This document shows, in pieces, positions 32,071-42,438 of a stretch of 64,000 nt of DNA (position 1 is its first letter; each line of letters starts with the position of its first letter). This stretch comes from Bacillus nakamurai. Lineage in GTDB: Bacteria; Bacillota; Bacilli; Bacillales; Bacillaceae. Made by a program: the position numbers and the translations under genes. The stretch covers positions 56,645-120,644 of the forward strand of contig NZ_LSAZ01000006.1 of assembly GCF_001584325.1 (NCBI RefSeq), written 5' to 3'. The notes beneath the pieces are model-generated. The model searched no databases, was not told where the DNA came from, and saw nothing but the letters and a program-made list of their open reading frames with translations.

Positions 32071-35000
32071 ATGAAAATAGGAAAAAAGAACAAGTGGAAA
32101 AGCTGGTTAGCAGGCTCGCTTGCAGCGGCTTTAATGATTTCGATCGCGCCTGCCGATGTATTTGCAGCAGAAACGCGTGAAAAAGAAGATCAAGTGAAAG
32201 CCGCCGCCATTCCGGCCGCAGACCCGGAAAAAGATCTTCCGGCGGAAAAAGAATCCGAACAGCTGCCGTTTGACAAGAAAGATATCAAAAAAGACGGTGA
32301 GATCACGTCTGAAAGAACTGAACATTCAAAGCTTTTTTATGAGGGAGACGGTGTGTATAAGCAGGAAGTCTACACAGAGCCCATTCATACAAAAGAAACC
32401 GCCAATGCGGACTGGGAAGACATCTCCCCTGAATTAAAAACCGGCTCAAAGGAAATCGAGACGGAAAATACAGTGTTGAATTCCGATTTTCTGAAACAAA
32501 TGAAGAACGGATTGTACGCTACATTTGAACACGATGATCATAAGCTCGCATACTCATTAACTGGCGCAAAAGGCCCCGATCAGGCAGCGATCACTCCGAC
32601 AGATGCCTCAGCAAAAGTGAAGGAAAACAGTAACGAGCTTACGTATCAGCAAGTGTTTCCTGACATTGACTTACAAACCTACACATTCAACGAAAATATC
32701 AAAGAGGATCTCGTCCTTCACAAATATGAAGGATATAACTCATTTACGTTTCAAATCAAAACCGATTTACAAGCAAAAGAACAGGAAGACGGCTCCATCG
32801 CGTTTTCTGATGACAAAGAAAAAGTTATCTATACCGTGCCGAAGCCCTTTATGACCGATTCCAATCTAGACGAGAAGTCCGGCGAGGTCAGCCGGTCAGA
32901 TGACGTCAGCTTCAAACTAGAGAAAAACAACGAAGGCTACTTGCTCCACGTAACGGCCGATGAAAAATGGCTGAAAGACCCAGAGCGGGTCTATCCGGTA
33001 TCCATTGACCCGTCGACATCCGTATCCGTGTCATCCGATACCTTTGTCATGAGCGCTTACCCGACGACAAACTACTCCGCCGCCTCACAGAAATGGGACG
33101 CCGGACTGAAAGCGTACGTCCTGAAAACGGGCTATTATGACGGCACAACGGGAACGAACTATGCGTTTATGAAGTTTGATAATTTAAAACCGATTAAAAA
33201 CATGACGGTTACGAAAGCGACGCTTAAAGCATACACAGCCCATTCCTATTACGGATCAAAGGCGACGGGGCTTTGGCTCGACACTGTAAACAGCAATTAT
33301 GACAATGCCAAGATCACGTGGAAGAACAAACCGGGCTCCAAAAATATCGGCAAAGCCGAGGTCTACAAAGGCCAATGGGCCAGCTACGATGTCACATCCG
33401 CAGTCAAGTCGTGGAACAGCGGCGGCGCCAATTACGGCTTTAAGCTCCACGCAAACGGCAACGGAAAAGAGTATTGGAAAAAGCTGATGTCCTCAGCTAA
33501 CTCTGACAAAAAACCATACATCGAAGTGACATATACGATTCCGAAGGCGGACACACCGTCTGTCAAAGCGTATCATAACGGTGATTCAACCGGATTTTTC
33601 AATATCAGCTGGAAAAAAGCCGAAGGCGCCAAAAGCTATAAAGTCTGGCTTTATAACGGGAAAGAATATCAAGCCATTCCTGTCGGCAATGTGACCTCTT
33701 GGAGCACAAAAGGGAAAAACATCTGGCCCACAAAAGCGGAAATCGACTCAGGAAAATTCAAGCTGCATACAGACGGCAAAGGCGGAAGTGAATTGGCGCT
33801 TGATCCGTCACCGGTATATAAAAATTCCAGAGGCAGCTATCCGGCAAGCAAAAACTATTGGGTCGCGGTCAGCGCTGTGTTTGACCAAGGAGAAGGCGCA
33901 ATGTCAGCGGCCGCAAAGCCCGTCATCCCAAATGTGGGCAGAGTTCAGAAACCAAGCACAAAAGGCTTTAATAACAATAACGCAACAGGCTACTTTGATT
34001 TTTCCTGGAAAGCCGTATCAGGCGCTGCGGGGTATAAAATTCAAGTCTACAACGGCAAAGGCTTTGAAACCCTTGACCTTGGAAATAAAACATCCTGGTC
34101 TACAAAAGACCAAAAGATCTGGCCGACAAAAGCAGAAATCACCGCCGGAAAATACGCGCTTCACCTGAAAGACAATAACGGCGCGGAATTGCCGATTAAC
34201 CCGGGTCCCGTTTATAAAAACGCCGGAGGAGATGCAAGCCGGAAAACCTATGGGTTTAAAGTCATCGCCTATAACAAGGACGGGGAAGCAATCGCCTCAC
34301 CTGAAGCAAGTCCGGCGCTGCCTGATATCGCAAAGCCGAAAAACCTGACAGGCTATGTCTATACAAATACAAAATCGAGCCAAACAGGCTATGTCAATCT
34401 CATTTGGGACAAAGTCAAAAACGCCAAAGGCTATAAAATCAATATCTATAACGGGAAAGACTATCAATCATTCGATGTCGGCGACACCGATCATTGGACG
34501 ACCCAAAACAAAAACATCTGGCCGTCAGCCGATGAGGTGAAAGCAGGAAAGTACCAGCTTCATACGGACGGAAAAGGCGGAGAGCTGGCGCTTGATCCTT
34601 CGCCTGTTTATGCGAACGCAAACGGCAATTACAAAGGGAAGAAAAACTATTCCTTCACGCTGACCGCTTATGACGCAAACGGTGACAGCATTCCGACCGC
34701 ACCTTTTAATCCGGCTTTCCACGAAGGGGCGGAATTTCTCGGAACGGAAGAATTCTGGTCTATCATTGACATTCCGGACGGGCAGCTGAACGGCGCCACG
34801 GGAAATGTCATCGTCAATGAAGAAGATATGTCGATCGACGGACGCGGGCCGGGGCTCGGTTTATCTCGGACCTATAACAGCCTTGACAGCTCTGACCATA
34901 TGTTCGGCCAAGGATGGTATGCTGATGCGGAAACGTCGATTCTTTCTGAAGACGGCAGAGCCATCTATATTGATGAAGACGCAACAACACATGTGTTCAC

Positions 35001-38000
35001 GAAGAAATCCGACGGCACCTACCAGCCGCCGACGGGCGTTTATCTTGAGTTAACCGAAACAAGCGACCAATTTGTATTAAAAACAAAGGATCAAACGAAT
35101 GCGTATTTCAGCAAAAAAGGCGGCAAGCTTCAAAAGGTCGTTGACGGGCACAACAACACAACCGCATACGAGTATAACGACAACAATCAGCTGACCGCCA
35201 TAACAGACGCATCAGGGCGCAAGCTGACCTTTGACTACGACGAAAACGGCCATGTCACATCTCTTACAGGGCCGAAAAACAAAAAGATCTCGTATTCATA
35301 TGAAAAAGACTTTCTCAAAAAGGTGACAGATACTGACGGCAGCGTCACAAGCTATGATTATGATGACGAAGGTCGCCTCGTCAAGCAGTATTCCGCAAAC
35401 AGCACAGATGATAAACCGCTGTTCACTGAATACCAATACAGCGGCCATCGCCTTGAAAAAGCGATCAATGCGAAAAAAGAAACGTACGATTACAGCTATG
35501 ACGCCGACAAAAAAACGCTGCTCATGACGCAGCCGAACGGCCGCAAGGTGCAGTATGGCTATAACGAGGCAGGCAACCCGATTCAGGTGATCGATGACGC
35601 CGAAGGGTTAAAAATCACGACCAACACCGTATATGAGGGCAACAATGTCATCCAGGACACCGATCCGAACGATGCGGGTACGGGCAAAGCGACAGAAAGC
35701 TATCAATATGATAAAGACGGCAATGTCACAGCCGTAAAAGACAACTACGGCACCGAAACATATCAGTACAACAAAAACAATGACGTGACGAAAATGAAGG
35801 ATACCGAGGGGAACGTCACCGATATTGCCTACGACGGACTTGATGCCGTTTCTGAGACGGATCAAAGCGGAAAATCCTCATCCGCCGCCGTTTATGACAA
35901 GTACGGAAATCTCATTCAATCAAGCAAAGAGCTGGCAGCTTCGGCGAGCTTGCTGACAGACGGCAGCTTTGAAGGGACGAAGCTTGGCTGGAACCTCACG
36001 ACCACGAAGGACAGCGGAAAAATCGCGTCCGTAAACGCAAGAAGCGGCGCGCTGTCCGGACAAAAAGCACTGGAGATCTCGTCACAATCCGCTTCTGCCG
36101 GAACGGAGCACGGCCATGCGTCCGCAACGCAGGAAGTGCAGCTTGAGCCGAATACAACGTATACACTCAGCGGCCAGATCAAAACAGATCTGACGAAGGC
36201 GAGAGCGTATTTTAATATTGATCTGCGTGACAAAGACCAAAAACGCATTCAATGGATTCACAATGAATCCGGCGCATTAGCCGGAAAGAATGACTGGACG
36301 AAACGGCAGATCACCTTTACCACACCGGGCAATGCAGGAAAAGCCGTCGTCTATATGGAAGTGGATCATAACGACAAGGACGGCAAAGGAAAAGCATGGT
36401 TTGACCAGGTTCAGCTGGAAAAAGGCGAAGTCTCGTCAAGCTATAACCCGGTTCAAAACAGCAGTTTCACTGCCAAAACAGACAGCTGGAGCACGAGCGG
36501 AGCAGCCGCAGACCCGGATGAGGGCTTCGATGACGATATCTCATTAAAAGCGTCCCGCGCTAATACATCTCAAGCCAATGCGGCCGTAAAACAAACCGTC
36601 ACATTAGGCCAAAGCTCAGACGATAAACCGGTATATATCACGCTGACGGGGATGTCCAAGGCAGACGGCGTCAAATTAACGAATGAAAATGATTACGCAC
36701 TTCAAGCCAATGTCACCTATGCGGACGGCACGACAGGCGTATACAGCGCCAAATTCCCGCAGGGGACACAGGAATGGAACCGGGCAGCGGCAGTCATTCC
36801 GAAAACAAAGCCGATCAGCAAAATCGACATCAGCGTTCTGTTCCAAAAAAGCGCCACAGGAACGGCATGGTTTGATGATATCCGATTAATCGAAGGAAGC
36901 ATCCTGACGAAAAGCACTTATGACGAAAAAGGAAACTACGTCACAAAAGAAGAAGACGAACTAGGCTACGCCAGCACAACGGCATATGATGAGACAGGCA
37001 AAAAAACGTCTGAAACCGATGCGAAAGGCGAAACAACCGCCTACGAATACGATCAGGCCGACCAGCTGACAAAACTGTCCCTGTCCAACGGCACATCCAT
37101 TCTTCACAGCTATGACAAGGAAGGCCATGAGCTGACAAAAACGATACGGGCCGGCGCAGACCAGACCTATCAATATGAATATGACGTCATGGGCAAGCTC
37201 GTCAAAACAACTGACCCGCTCGGCAATGTACTGAAGAGTGAATATGACGCCAACAGCAACCTGACGAAAACCGTCTCTGCCAATGGCAATGAAGTCTCAT
37301 TGACCTATGACGGCACAGATCGGGTAAAGTCAAAAGCATATAACGGCACTGAAAAGTACAACTTTACCTATGACAAAAACGGAAATGAAACGTCGGTCAC
37401 AAATAAAGAACAAAATACAACGAAAAAACGCACATTTGACAACAAAAACCGCCTGACCGAATTAACCGACCGTGACGGCAGCCAAAGCTGGACGTATCCG
37501 GCTGATTCGGATAAGCTGAAAACTTTCTCGTGGAGCCACGGCGGCCAAAAAGGAACAAACAGCTTTACGTACAACAAGCTTGATCAAATGATTGAAATGA
37601 AAGACGGCACATCAGTCTATACATTTGATTATGATGAAAACGGAAATGTCCAGACATTTATCAGCGGCAACGAAGTCGGCACGAGCTTCTCATATGATGA
37701 ACGGAATCTCGTCAGCTCTCTTCATATCGGAGCGAAAAACGGAGACAGCATCTTCCAAGAAGGCTATGAATATGACGCTAACGGCAACCGCACAGTCATC
37801 GACAGCTCAGCGGCCGGCAAGGTGCAATACGAATACGGCAAGCTCAACCAGCTCGTCAAAGAAACTCATGAAGACGGCACAGTCATTCAATATACGTACG
37901 ACGGCTTCGGCAACCGGACAAACGTCACCACAACAAAAGACGGCGCAAGCAAATCAGTCAATGCTTCATTTAACATTATGAACCAGCTGACGAAGGTGAA

Positions 38001-39087
38001 TGACGAAGAACTGTCCTACGATAAAAACGGCAACCGCACATCTGACGGCAAATACACGTACACGTGGGACGCGGAAGACAACCTGACCGCCGTGACGAAA
38101 AAAGGCGAAGACAAACCATTCGCAACATACAAATATGATGAAAAAGGCAACAGAATCCAAAAAACTGTCAATGGAACAGTCACGAATTATTTCTACGACG
38201 GAGACAGCCTGAATGTCTTGTATGAAACAGACGCAGACAACAACGTCACCAAATCATACACGTACGGTGACAGCGGCCAGCTGTTATCCTACACAGAGAA
38301 TGGCAAGAAATATTTCTATCACTACAACGCACACGGTGATGTCATCGCGATCTCAGACAGCACTGGAAAAACCGTCGCAAAATATCAGTACGACGCATGG
38401 GGAAATCCAACAAAAACCGAAGCAAGCGACGAAGTAAAAGACAACCGCTACCGCTACGCAGGCTACCAATACGACGAAGAAACCGGCCTGTACTATCTCA
38501 TGGCCCGCTACTACGAGCCGAAAAACGGCGTCTTCTTATCGCTTGACCCAGACCCGGGCAGCGACGGAGATTCATTGGATCAGAATGGATATGCATACGG
38601 AAACAACAACCCAGTCATGAACGTCGATCCTGACGGGCATTGGGTGTGGCTAGTGGTAAATGCCGGATTTGCAGCCTATGATGGGTATAAGGCCTATAAA
38701 TCAGGTAAAGGATGGAGAGGTGCTGCTTGGGCAGCTGCTTCTAACTTTGGGCCTGGGAAGATATTTAAGGGTGCTAAGAGAGTTTATAGATTTGCAAAAT
38801 CAGGTAAAAACTTCAATTGGAAACATATCAAAAAAGATCATGGACCTAAGTCAAAGGCACGAATGCCAAATGGACAACCAAAAAGCAAGTTTAGAAGTGC
38901 TAAAACTTTAAGAAGGACAACGAAGGCAACAGCAAGAACTAGACCGGCATACATCCAGAAAGATGGTAGAACAGTACATTTTAAGAAGTTTAAAAAGCCT
39001 ATTGGAAGAAAAACGAATGGTCGGCATACTTATACTGTAAAGGTTGTTAAATCTGGAAGGTATGTTGTAACAAGTTATCCTTATTAA
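32071..39087 (+). CDS. wapA: wall-associated RHS/YD-repeat contact-dependent toxin WapA
   Basis: A 2338-residue secreted giant. A signal peptide with basic head and VFA-AE cleavage occupies residues 1-32. A DNRLRE-type wall-binding domain is at about 310-486. Three tandem repeats of about 125 residues (each with WSTK/NIWP) span about 490-880. A DUF6531-like entry is near 910. YD repeats run about 1025-1280 and 1615-2150, interrupted by two carbohydrate-binding-like modules at about 1290-1610. The RHS end motif RYRYAGYQYDEETGLYYL lies just before the DPDG hinge near 2190. The final 149 residues are an AT-rich basic toxin domain (NWKHIKKDHG ... GRHTYTV), possibly a BECR-fold RNase. B. subtilis WapA tips are tRNases; that activity is inferred here. 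Confidence 0.92.
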   Translation: MKIGKKNKWKSWLAGSLAAALMISIAPADVFAAETREKEDQVKAAAIPAADPEKDLPAEKESEQLPFDKKDIKKDGEITSERTEHSKLFYEGDGVYKQEVYTEPIHTKETANADWEDISPELKTGSKEIETENTVLNSDFLKQMKNGLYATFEHDDHKLAYSLTGAKGPDQAAITPTDASAKVKENSNELTYQQVFPDIDLQTYTFNENIKEDLVLHKYEGYNSFTFQIKTDLQAKEQEDGSIAFSDDKEKVIYTVPKPFMTDSNLDEKSGEVSRSDDVSFKLEKNNEGYLLHVTADEKWLKDPERVYPVSIDPSTSVSVSSDTFVMSAYPTTNYSAASQKWDAGLKAYVLKTGYYDGTTGTNYAFMKFDNLKPIKNMTVTKATLKAYTAHSYYGSKATGLWLDTVNSNYDNAKITWKNKPGSKNIGKAEVYKGQWASYDVTSAVKSWNSGGANYGFKLHANGNGKEYWKKLMSSANSDKKPYIEVTYTIPKADTPSVKAYHNGDSTGFFNISWKKAEGAKSYKVWLYNGKEYQAIPVGNVTSWSTKGKNIWPTKAEIDSGKFKLHTDGKGGSELALDPSPVYKNSRGSYPASKNYWVAVSAVFDQGEGAMSAAAKPVIPNVGRVQKPSTKGFNNNNATGYFDFSWKAVSGAAGYKIQVYNGKGFETLDLGNKTSWSTKDQKIWPTKAEITAGKYALHLKDNNGAELPINPGPVYKNAGGDASRKTYGFKVIAYNKDGEAIASPEASPALPDIAKPKNLTGYVYTNTKSSQTGYVNLIWDKVKNAKGYKINIYNGKDYQSFDVGDTDHWTTQNKNIWPSADEVKAGKYQLHTDGKGGELALDPSPVYANANGNYKGKKNYSFTLTAYDANGDSIPTAPFNPAFHEGAEFLGTEEFWSIIDIPDGQLNGATGNVIVNEEDMSIDGRGPGLGLSRTYNSLDSSDHMFGQGWYADAETSILSEDGRAIYIDEDATTHVFTKKSDGTYQPPTGVYLELTETSDQFVLKTKDQTNAYFSKKGGKLQKVVDGHNNTTAYEYNDNNQLTAITDASGRKLTFDYDENGHVTSLTGPKNKKISYSYEKDFLKKVTDTDGSVTSYDYDDEGRLVKQYSANSTDDKPLFTEYQYSGHRLEKAINAKKETYDYSYDADKKTLLMTQPNGRKVQYGYNEAGNPIQVIDDAEGLKITTNTVYEGNNVIQDTDPNDAGTGKATESYQYDKDGNVTAVKDNYGTETYQYNKNNDVTKMKDTEGNVTDIAYDGLDAVSETDQSGKSSSAAVYDKYGNLIQSSKELAASASLLTDGSFEGTKLGWNLTTTKDSGKIASVNARSGALSGQKALEISSQSASAGTEHGHASATQEVQLEPNTTYTLSGQIKTDLTKARAYFNIDLRDKDQKRIQWIHNESGALAGKNDWTKRQITFTTPGNAGKAVVYMEVDHNDKDGKGKAWFDQVQLEKGEVSSSYNPVQNSSFTAKTDSWSTSGAAADPDEGFDDDISLKASRANTSQANAAVKQTVTLGQSSDDKPVYITLTGMSKADGVKLTNENDYALQANVTYADGTTGVYSAKFPQGTQEWNRAAAVIPKTKPISKIDISVLFQKSATGTAWFDDIRLIEGSILTKSTYDEKGNYVTKEEDELGYASTTAYDETGKKTSETDAKGETTAYEYDQADQLTKLSLSNGTSILHSYDKEGHELTKTIRAGADQTYQYEYDVMGKLVKTTDPLGNVLKSEYDANSNLTKTVSANGNEVSLTYDGTDRVKSKAYNGTEKYNFTYDKNGNETSVTNKEQNTTKKRTFDNKNRLTELTDRDGSQSWTYPADSDKLKTFSWSHGGQKGTNSFTYNKLDQMIEMKDGTSVYTFDYDENGNVQTFISGNEVGTSFSYDERNLVSSLHIGAKNGDSIFQEGYEYDANGNRTVIDSSAAGKVQYEYGKLNQLVKETHEDGTVIQYTYDGFGNRTNVTTTKDGASKSVNASFNIMNQLTKVNDEELSYDKNGNRTSDGKYTYTWDAEDNLTAVTKKGEDKPFATYKYDEKGNRIQKTVNGTVTNYFYDGDSLNVLYETDADNNVTKSYTYGDSGQLLSYTENGKKYFYHYNAHGDVIAISDSTGKTVAKYQYDAWGNPTKTEASDEVKDNRYRYAGYQYDEETGLYYLMARYYEPKNGVFLSLDPDPGSDGDSLDQNGYAYGNNNPVMNVDPDGHWVWLVVNAGFAAYDGYKAYKSGKGWRGAAWAAASNFGPGKIFKGAKRVYRFAKSGKNFNWKHIKKDHGPKSKARMPNGQPKSKFRSAKTLRRTTKATARTRPAYIQKDGRTVHFKKFKKPIGRKTNGRHTYTVKVVKSGRYVVTSYPY
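38260..38650 (+). repeat. RHS end segment duplicated in the orphan module (copy 1)
   Basis: This part of wapA, from YGDSGQLLSY to the DPDGHWVW hinge, is repeated at about 90% or better identity by eye at 40339-40730. Recombination between the copies would swap the toxin tip. Confidence 0.85.
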
Positions 39088-39152
39088 AAAGTGAATAAAA
39101 GGAAGAGGGAAGATTCTTTCTTCCTTTTTAAACATAGGAAAGGATGTCATCT

Positions 39153-40022
39153 ATGCATGAACTAGAATTTAGAGATTTGAATGTCAAAGTAAATGAGGAA
39201 GATACAGTATTGCTATCGATGACTGAATCAGAAATAATCGTATTAACTAAAAAAGAAATCGATTATGGTGCTCAATATATTAATCATATTGTTCTTTACT
39301 GTAACACTAATGGACGATTCTTAAATAGCTATAGCGTACAAACAAACGAGCAAGTCATAAATGTACAAAAAGTTGATGATTCATTTTTGCTTTTAGTGGA
39401 TAAAGAGTACGAGGACGGGGTTCGAAATGTTGAACCTAATATATATTTGTGGAATCCGCATAAAGAATTCTATCAATCTTTTTATGCAGGGCGTTACATT
39501 AATTCAATGATGATAGATCAAAATAAGAGTCTATGGGTCGGCTATGATGAAATAGGCATATTTTCTTGCGTTGATCAGGAAATAAGCACGAGAGGAATTA
39601 ATAAATTCGTTTTGAAAAATGGAAAATATGAATTGTGTTCCCATGGTGTTAGTTCTTATATGATTGATCAATATTACTCTACGTTTGTAAGTGAAGATGC
39701 CATCTATTTGTATTACAGATCGATGGGTGAAAATTATTTGCAAAAATTAAATTTACTTGGTAAAACATTAGATCGATTTGAGGTTGAAATAGAGTGTAGT
39801 TCATGCATCAAAAATGAATCATCTATTTATTTTTTCATTCGTGATGAGGATTCTTACTATATTGAAAAAGTATTGAAGACGAATGATATGCAAAGTTATA
39901 TAGAACAAGAAATTTTGAATGAAAATGGAGAAAGTCTCAGATTTACACAATTGGCTTCTTATAAAAATAAGTGTGCAGGAATTGATCTACATAACACTCT
40001 TTTTCTGTTGAATAAAATGTGA
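39153..40022 (+). CDS. probable WapA immunity protein, first of three related proteins
   Basis: A 290-residue AT-rich cytosolic protein directly behind wapA, with AAAGGATG upstream of the ATG. Predicted secondary structure is all beta, with repeated short strands; the motif [12 protein letters not shown] near 129 recurs as LLWIGLTDEGLY and NLWVGLSDEGIY in the proteins at 42966 and 44596. The spacing suggests a beta-propeller-like fold. It takes the place of the shorter WapI (yxxG) of B. subtilis. Immunity is inferred from position; the family is not one I can name. Confidence 0.65.
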   Translation: MHELEFRDLNVKVNEEDTVLLSMTESEIIVLTKKEIDYGAQYINHIVLYCNTNGRFLNSYSVQTNEQVINVQKVDDSFLLLVDKEYEDGVRNVEPNIYLWNPHKEFYQSFYAGRYINSMMIDQNKSLWVGYDEIGIFSCVDQEISTRGINKFVLKNGKYELCSHGVSSYMIDQYYSTFVSEDAIYLYYRSMGENYLQKLNLLGKTLDRFEVEIECSSCIKNESSIYFFIRDEDSYYIEKVLKTNDMQSYIEQEILNENGESLRFTQLASYKNKCAGIDLHNTLFLLNKM

Positions 40023-40157
40023 TTTTTTTTAAAAAGTCCTCGTAGGAAGGAGACTGCGGTTAAAAAAGACAATATTAAATCATATGTCGCCCGTGGTTTA
40101 GTAAACGGAAATAGCGGGTGGGAGAGTGGAACTAATTAAAAAAATATAATTCAGGAG

Positions 40158-40280
40158 ATGGCAACGTACAAAACGATTTGGGTAAATTATATTACGGGGG
40201 ATGAAATAAGGGGCGAATATCGGTTCTTTAAAAAAGAACTCTCACTTTATATTCAGGTCGTTGAAAATAAAGTAGAGTAA
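40158..40280 (+). CDS. short ORF, probable remnant of a toxin or immunity gene
   Basis: A 40-codon frame (MATYKTIWVNYITGDEIRG...) ends just before a terminator. An earlier frame at about 40058-40138 (ending NSGWESGTN) resembles an RHS toxin tip. Both look like fragments of a displaced cassette. The AGGAG before the ATG is too close to be efficient, so translation is doubtful. Confidence 0.35.
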   Translation: MATYKTIWVNYITGDEIRGEYRFFKKELSLYIQVVENKVE

Positions 40281-40304
40281 GAGAGCCCAGCCTCTCTTTT
40301 CTTG
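40281..40304 (+). terminator. cassette-boundary terminator (copy 1)
   Basis: GAGAG/CTCTC stem followed by TTTTCTT. A 17-base identical segment CCAGCCTCTCTTTTCTT (40287-40303) recurs at 42350-42366. Confidence 0.65.
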
Positions 40305-40305
40305 T

Positions 40306-40930
40306 ATGAAAAAATTAAACCTCGCACCCGAAAGCATCACGTACGGTGACAGCGGCCAGCTGTTATCCTACACAGAGAATGGCAAGAAATATTTCTATTA
40401 CTACAACGCACACGGTGACGTCATCTCGATCTCTGACAGCACCGGAAAAACCGTTGCCAAATATCAGTACGACGCGTGGGGAAATCCGACAAAAACCGAA
40501 GCAAGCGATGAAGTAAAAGACAACCGCTACCGCTACGAGGCTATCAATACGACGGAGAAATCGGCCTGTATTATTTGATGCCCGCTACTACGAGCCGAAA
40601 AACGGGGTATTTTTATCACTTGACCCGGACCCGGGTGATGACGGAGATTCACTGAATCAGAATGGATATGCATACGGAAACAACAACCCAGTCATGAACG
40701 TTGATCCTGACGGGCATTGGGTATGGGTTAGCTATTAACGCTGGCTTTGCGGCTTATGACGGCTATAAGGCGTAAGGCAGGTAAGGGCTGAGAGAAGCCG
40801 ATAGGGATGCTGCTTCTAACTTTGGGGCTGGGAAAGTGTTTAAAGGTGGTAAGAAGGCTTTGGGATATGCGAAAGGAACTAAGAATTATTTAAAACCTGG
40901 TAAATATGCTAGAAGGTCAACCTGCAAGAA
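40306..40930 (+). pseudogene. orphan WapA C-terminal module, frameshifted
   Basis: It starts with its own ATG (MKKLNLAPESI, nine to ten codons unrelated to wapA) and joins at 40339 to a copy of the wapA RHS end. Two single-base losses (near 40537 in GAGGC against GCAGGC, and near 40580) and a later change at the hinge break the frame. Beyond the hinge a divergent tip remains legible: AASNF, then FKGGKKALGYAKG, ending in stops near 40935. Orphan tips of this kind serve as spare toxin cassettes in RHS loci; this one is decayed. Confidence 0.8.
40339..40730 (+). repeat. RHS end segment, copy 2
   Basis: The partner of 38260-38650 within wapA, same orientation, with only scattered third-position differences up to the hinge. 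The intervening 1.7 kb carries the current toxin tip and its immunity gene. Confidence 0.85.
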
Positions 40931-41045
40931 GTACTAGTAGCAGGTTAAGGAAAAAAGAAACTTGGATATGTAATCCAATTATATACTAAATGAGTTATTA
41001 TGGGGGAGATAAAATATAAAAATAGTTTAAGAAGGAGAATGAACT

Positions 41046-41720
41046 TTGATTAAAAGTAAAGAAATTCTTAGCCTATTAGACGATGAATTTAGTGAATTAA
41101 ATCGACCGATTTTTGAATGGCGGGAATCTAATTATGTTGGGAGTAAATGTACCGTATTAAGATTAAATAATGACAATTGGTTACTGGCAATTCATTGCTT
41201 CGAAGTAGATTCTAAAGGGCCTTTTCTGGCTATTCATACCTATAGTAACTGTTTTTCAGACAACTACAAATTGATAATAATTGATGACTTCGCATTAAGG
41301 ACTGAAGCAGGTGAGAAAATAACATATCGTGAAAGTGATTTTCAACAATTAAGCGAAGTAGTGGAAATTGAAATTAAAGAGTCTCGCTATTGCGTAAATG
41401 TTCACCAAAGAAATAAATTCCAAAAGAGTACAAAAGAAAGGGCATGGAAAACATATTTTAGGAATTTGTTTGAGGATGCTTCTTTTAGAGATATGCTTTG
41501 GATAAAACCAAAAAAGCTTTTGAATGTACTAGACCTAAAAATCAAAGTTAAGGGAGTATTCGAAACGGAGAATTGGGAATATCCCGATTATCTAACAGAT
41601 CCAAGCCAATTAATTTCTTTTCAATCATTTGCACAATATCTTGAAAAAGGCAAAAGTCAGGTTAATTCAGGGGAAATAAATAATCATTGGAAGGAGTGGG
41701 AGGATTACGATATTGAATGA
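41046..41720 (+). CDS. immunity-like protein of unknown family
   Basis: A 224-residue AT-rich protein with no membrane segment. The TTG start has AAGGAG eight bases upstream. Mixed alpha/beta pattern: an N-terminal beta-rich part (WLLAIHCFE, FLAIHTYSN), then a basic middle (KSTKERAWKTYFRN) and an acidic end. It follows the orphan WapA tip and so is probably the immunity gene of that former cassette. I do not recognise the family. Confidence 0.55.
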   Translation: MIKSKEILSLLDDEFSELNRPIFEWRESNYVGSKCTVLRLNNDNWLLAIHCFEVDSKGPFLAIHTYSNCFSDNYKLIIIDDFALRTEAGEKITYRESDFQQLSEVVEIEIKESRYCVNVHQRNKFQKSTKERAWKTYFRNLFEDASFRDMLWIKPKKLLNVLDLKIKVKGVFETENWEYPDYLTDPSQLISFQSFAQYLEKGKSQVNSGEINNHWKEWEDYDIE

Positions 41721-41769
41721 GTTAATTAATCAAATCTTTCAATCTCTAAAGTATAGTTAGGAGGGAAGA

Positions 41770-42243
41770 ATGAGACTTGTATTAGAAAATAATGATCAAT
41801 ATTTTAATGTAAAACATTTGTTTGACAAAATCGAGTTGAAAATTGAGGAATATAATTGGCTGATCAGTGATCTTTCTGATATAACAGTGTTTAAAAATAA
41901 AAATTATATTGAGCATGAATTATTCTCAAGAAATATAGAATTCCTTTATATAAAAGGTGAAAATCTAAAAGAGATACTAAGTATTTATGACATCATTCCA
42001 ACTTTTGGAGTATTCACAGCTGTCCCTCATTCATTGGAGAAGCTGTCTCTATCCTCAAAACCTGCGATTAATGAGAATGAAGCCTACTGGAATAAAGACT
42101 ATAGATCGCCAGTTGAAGGGGCTGTATTCGAAGTCGGTTTTTTTGACTCGTCTGATATTGTTTTTACCGGCTGCCCTGAGTTAATAGGTAATCTGAAAAG
42201 GCTATTACCGAATGTAAAAACCATTGAGGAGTATATAGGATAA
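41770..42243 (+). CDS. immunity-like protein of unknown family
   Basis: A 157-residue acidic, AT-rich cytosolic protein with a strong GGAGGG site upstream. The conserved-looking core includes AYWNKDYRSPVEGAVFEV and a C-terminal GNLKRLLPNVKTIEEYIG. It lies in the run of small genes behind wapA. Immunity against some RHS tip is inferred from the neighbourhood only. Confidence 0.5.
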   Translation: MRLVLENNDQYFNVKHLFDKIELKIEEYNWLISDLSDITVFKNKNYIEHELFSRNIEFLYIKGENLKEILSIYDIIPTFGVFTAVPHSLEKLSLSSKPAINENEAYWNKDYRSPVEGAVFEVGFFDSSDIVFTGCPELIGNLKRLLPNVKTIEEYIG

Positions 42244-42338
42244 TCACTTAGCTTATAGTTTGGATTTGTGAAGCAAATCAAATTGCTTGGATAATTTATC
42301 ATTTTATGTATCTTATTCAAATGATAAATAAGTCAATT

Positions 42339-42367
42339 AAGAGAGGTTACCAGCCTCTCTTTTCTTA
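42339..42367 (+). terminator. cassette-boundary terminator (copy 2)
   Basis: AAGAGAGG/CCTCTCTT stem plus TTTTCTT. It shares 17 identical bases and a following ATGAAAAAA with the terminator at 40281-40304, which precedes the orphan WapA tip. Confidence 0.65.
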
Positions 42368-42438
42368 AATGAAAAAAACCAAACCATGGATCTGCAGCAA
42401 ATACACTTATATGCGGGAAACCGTTCGCGGAGGTAAAC

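Noticed and set aside
35150..38560. CRISPR-like or tandem DNA repeats in wapA
   Set aside because: The periodicity is that of YD peptide repeats, not of conserved DNA repeats with spacers.
34805..38911. Numerous 60-126 codon frames on both strands within wapA
   Set aside because: All lie inside the continuous 2338-codon wapA frame and show Lys/Thr/Arg-rich shadow composition.
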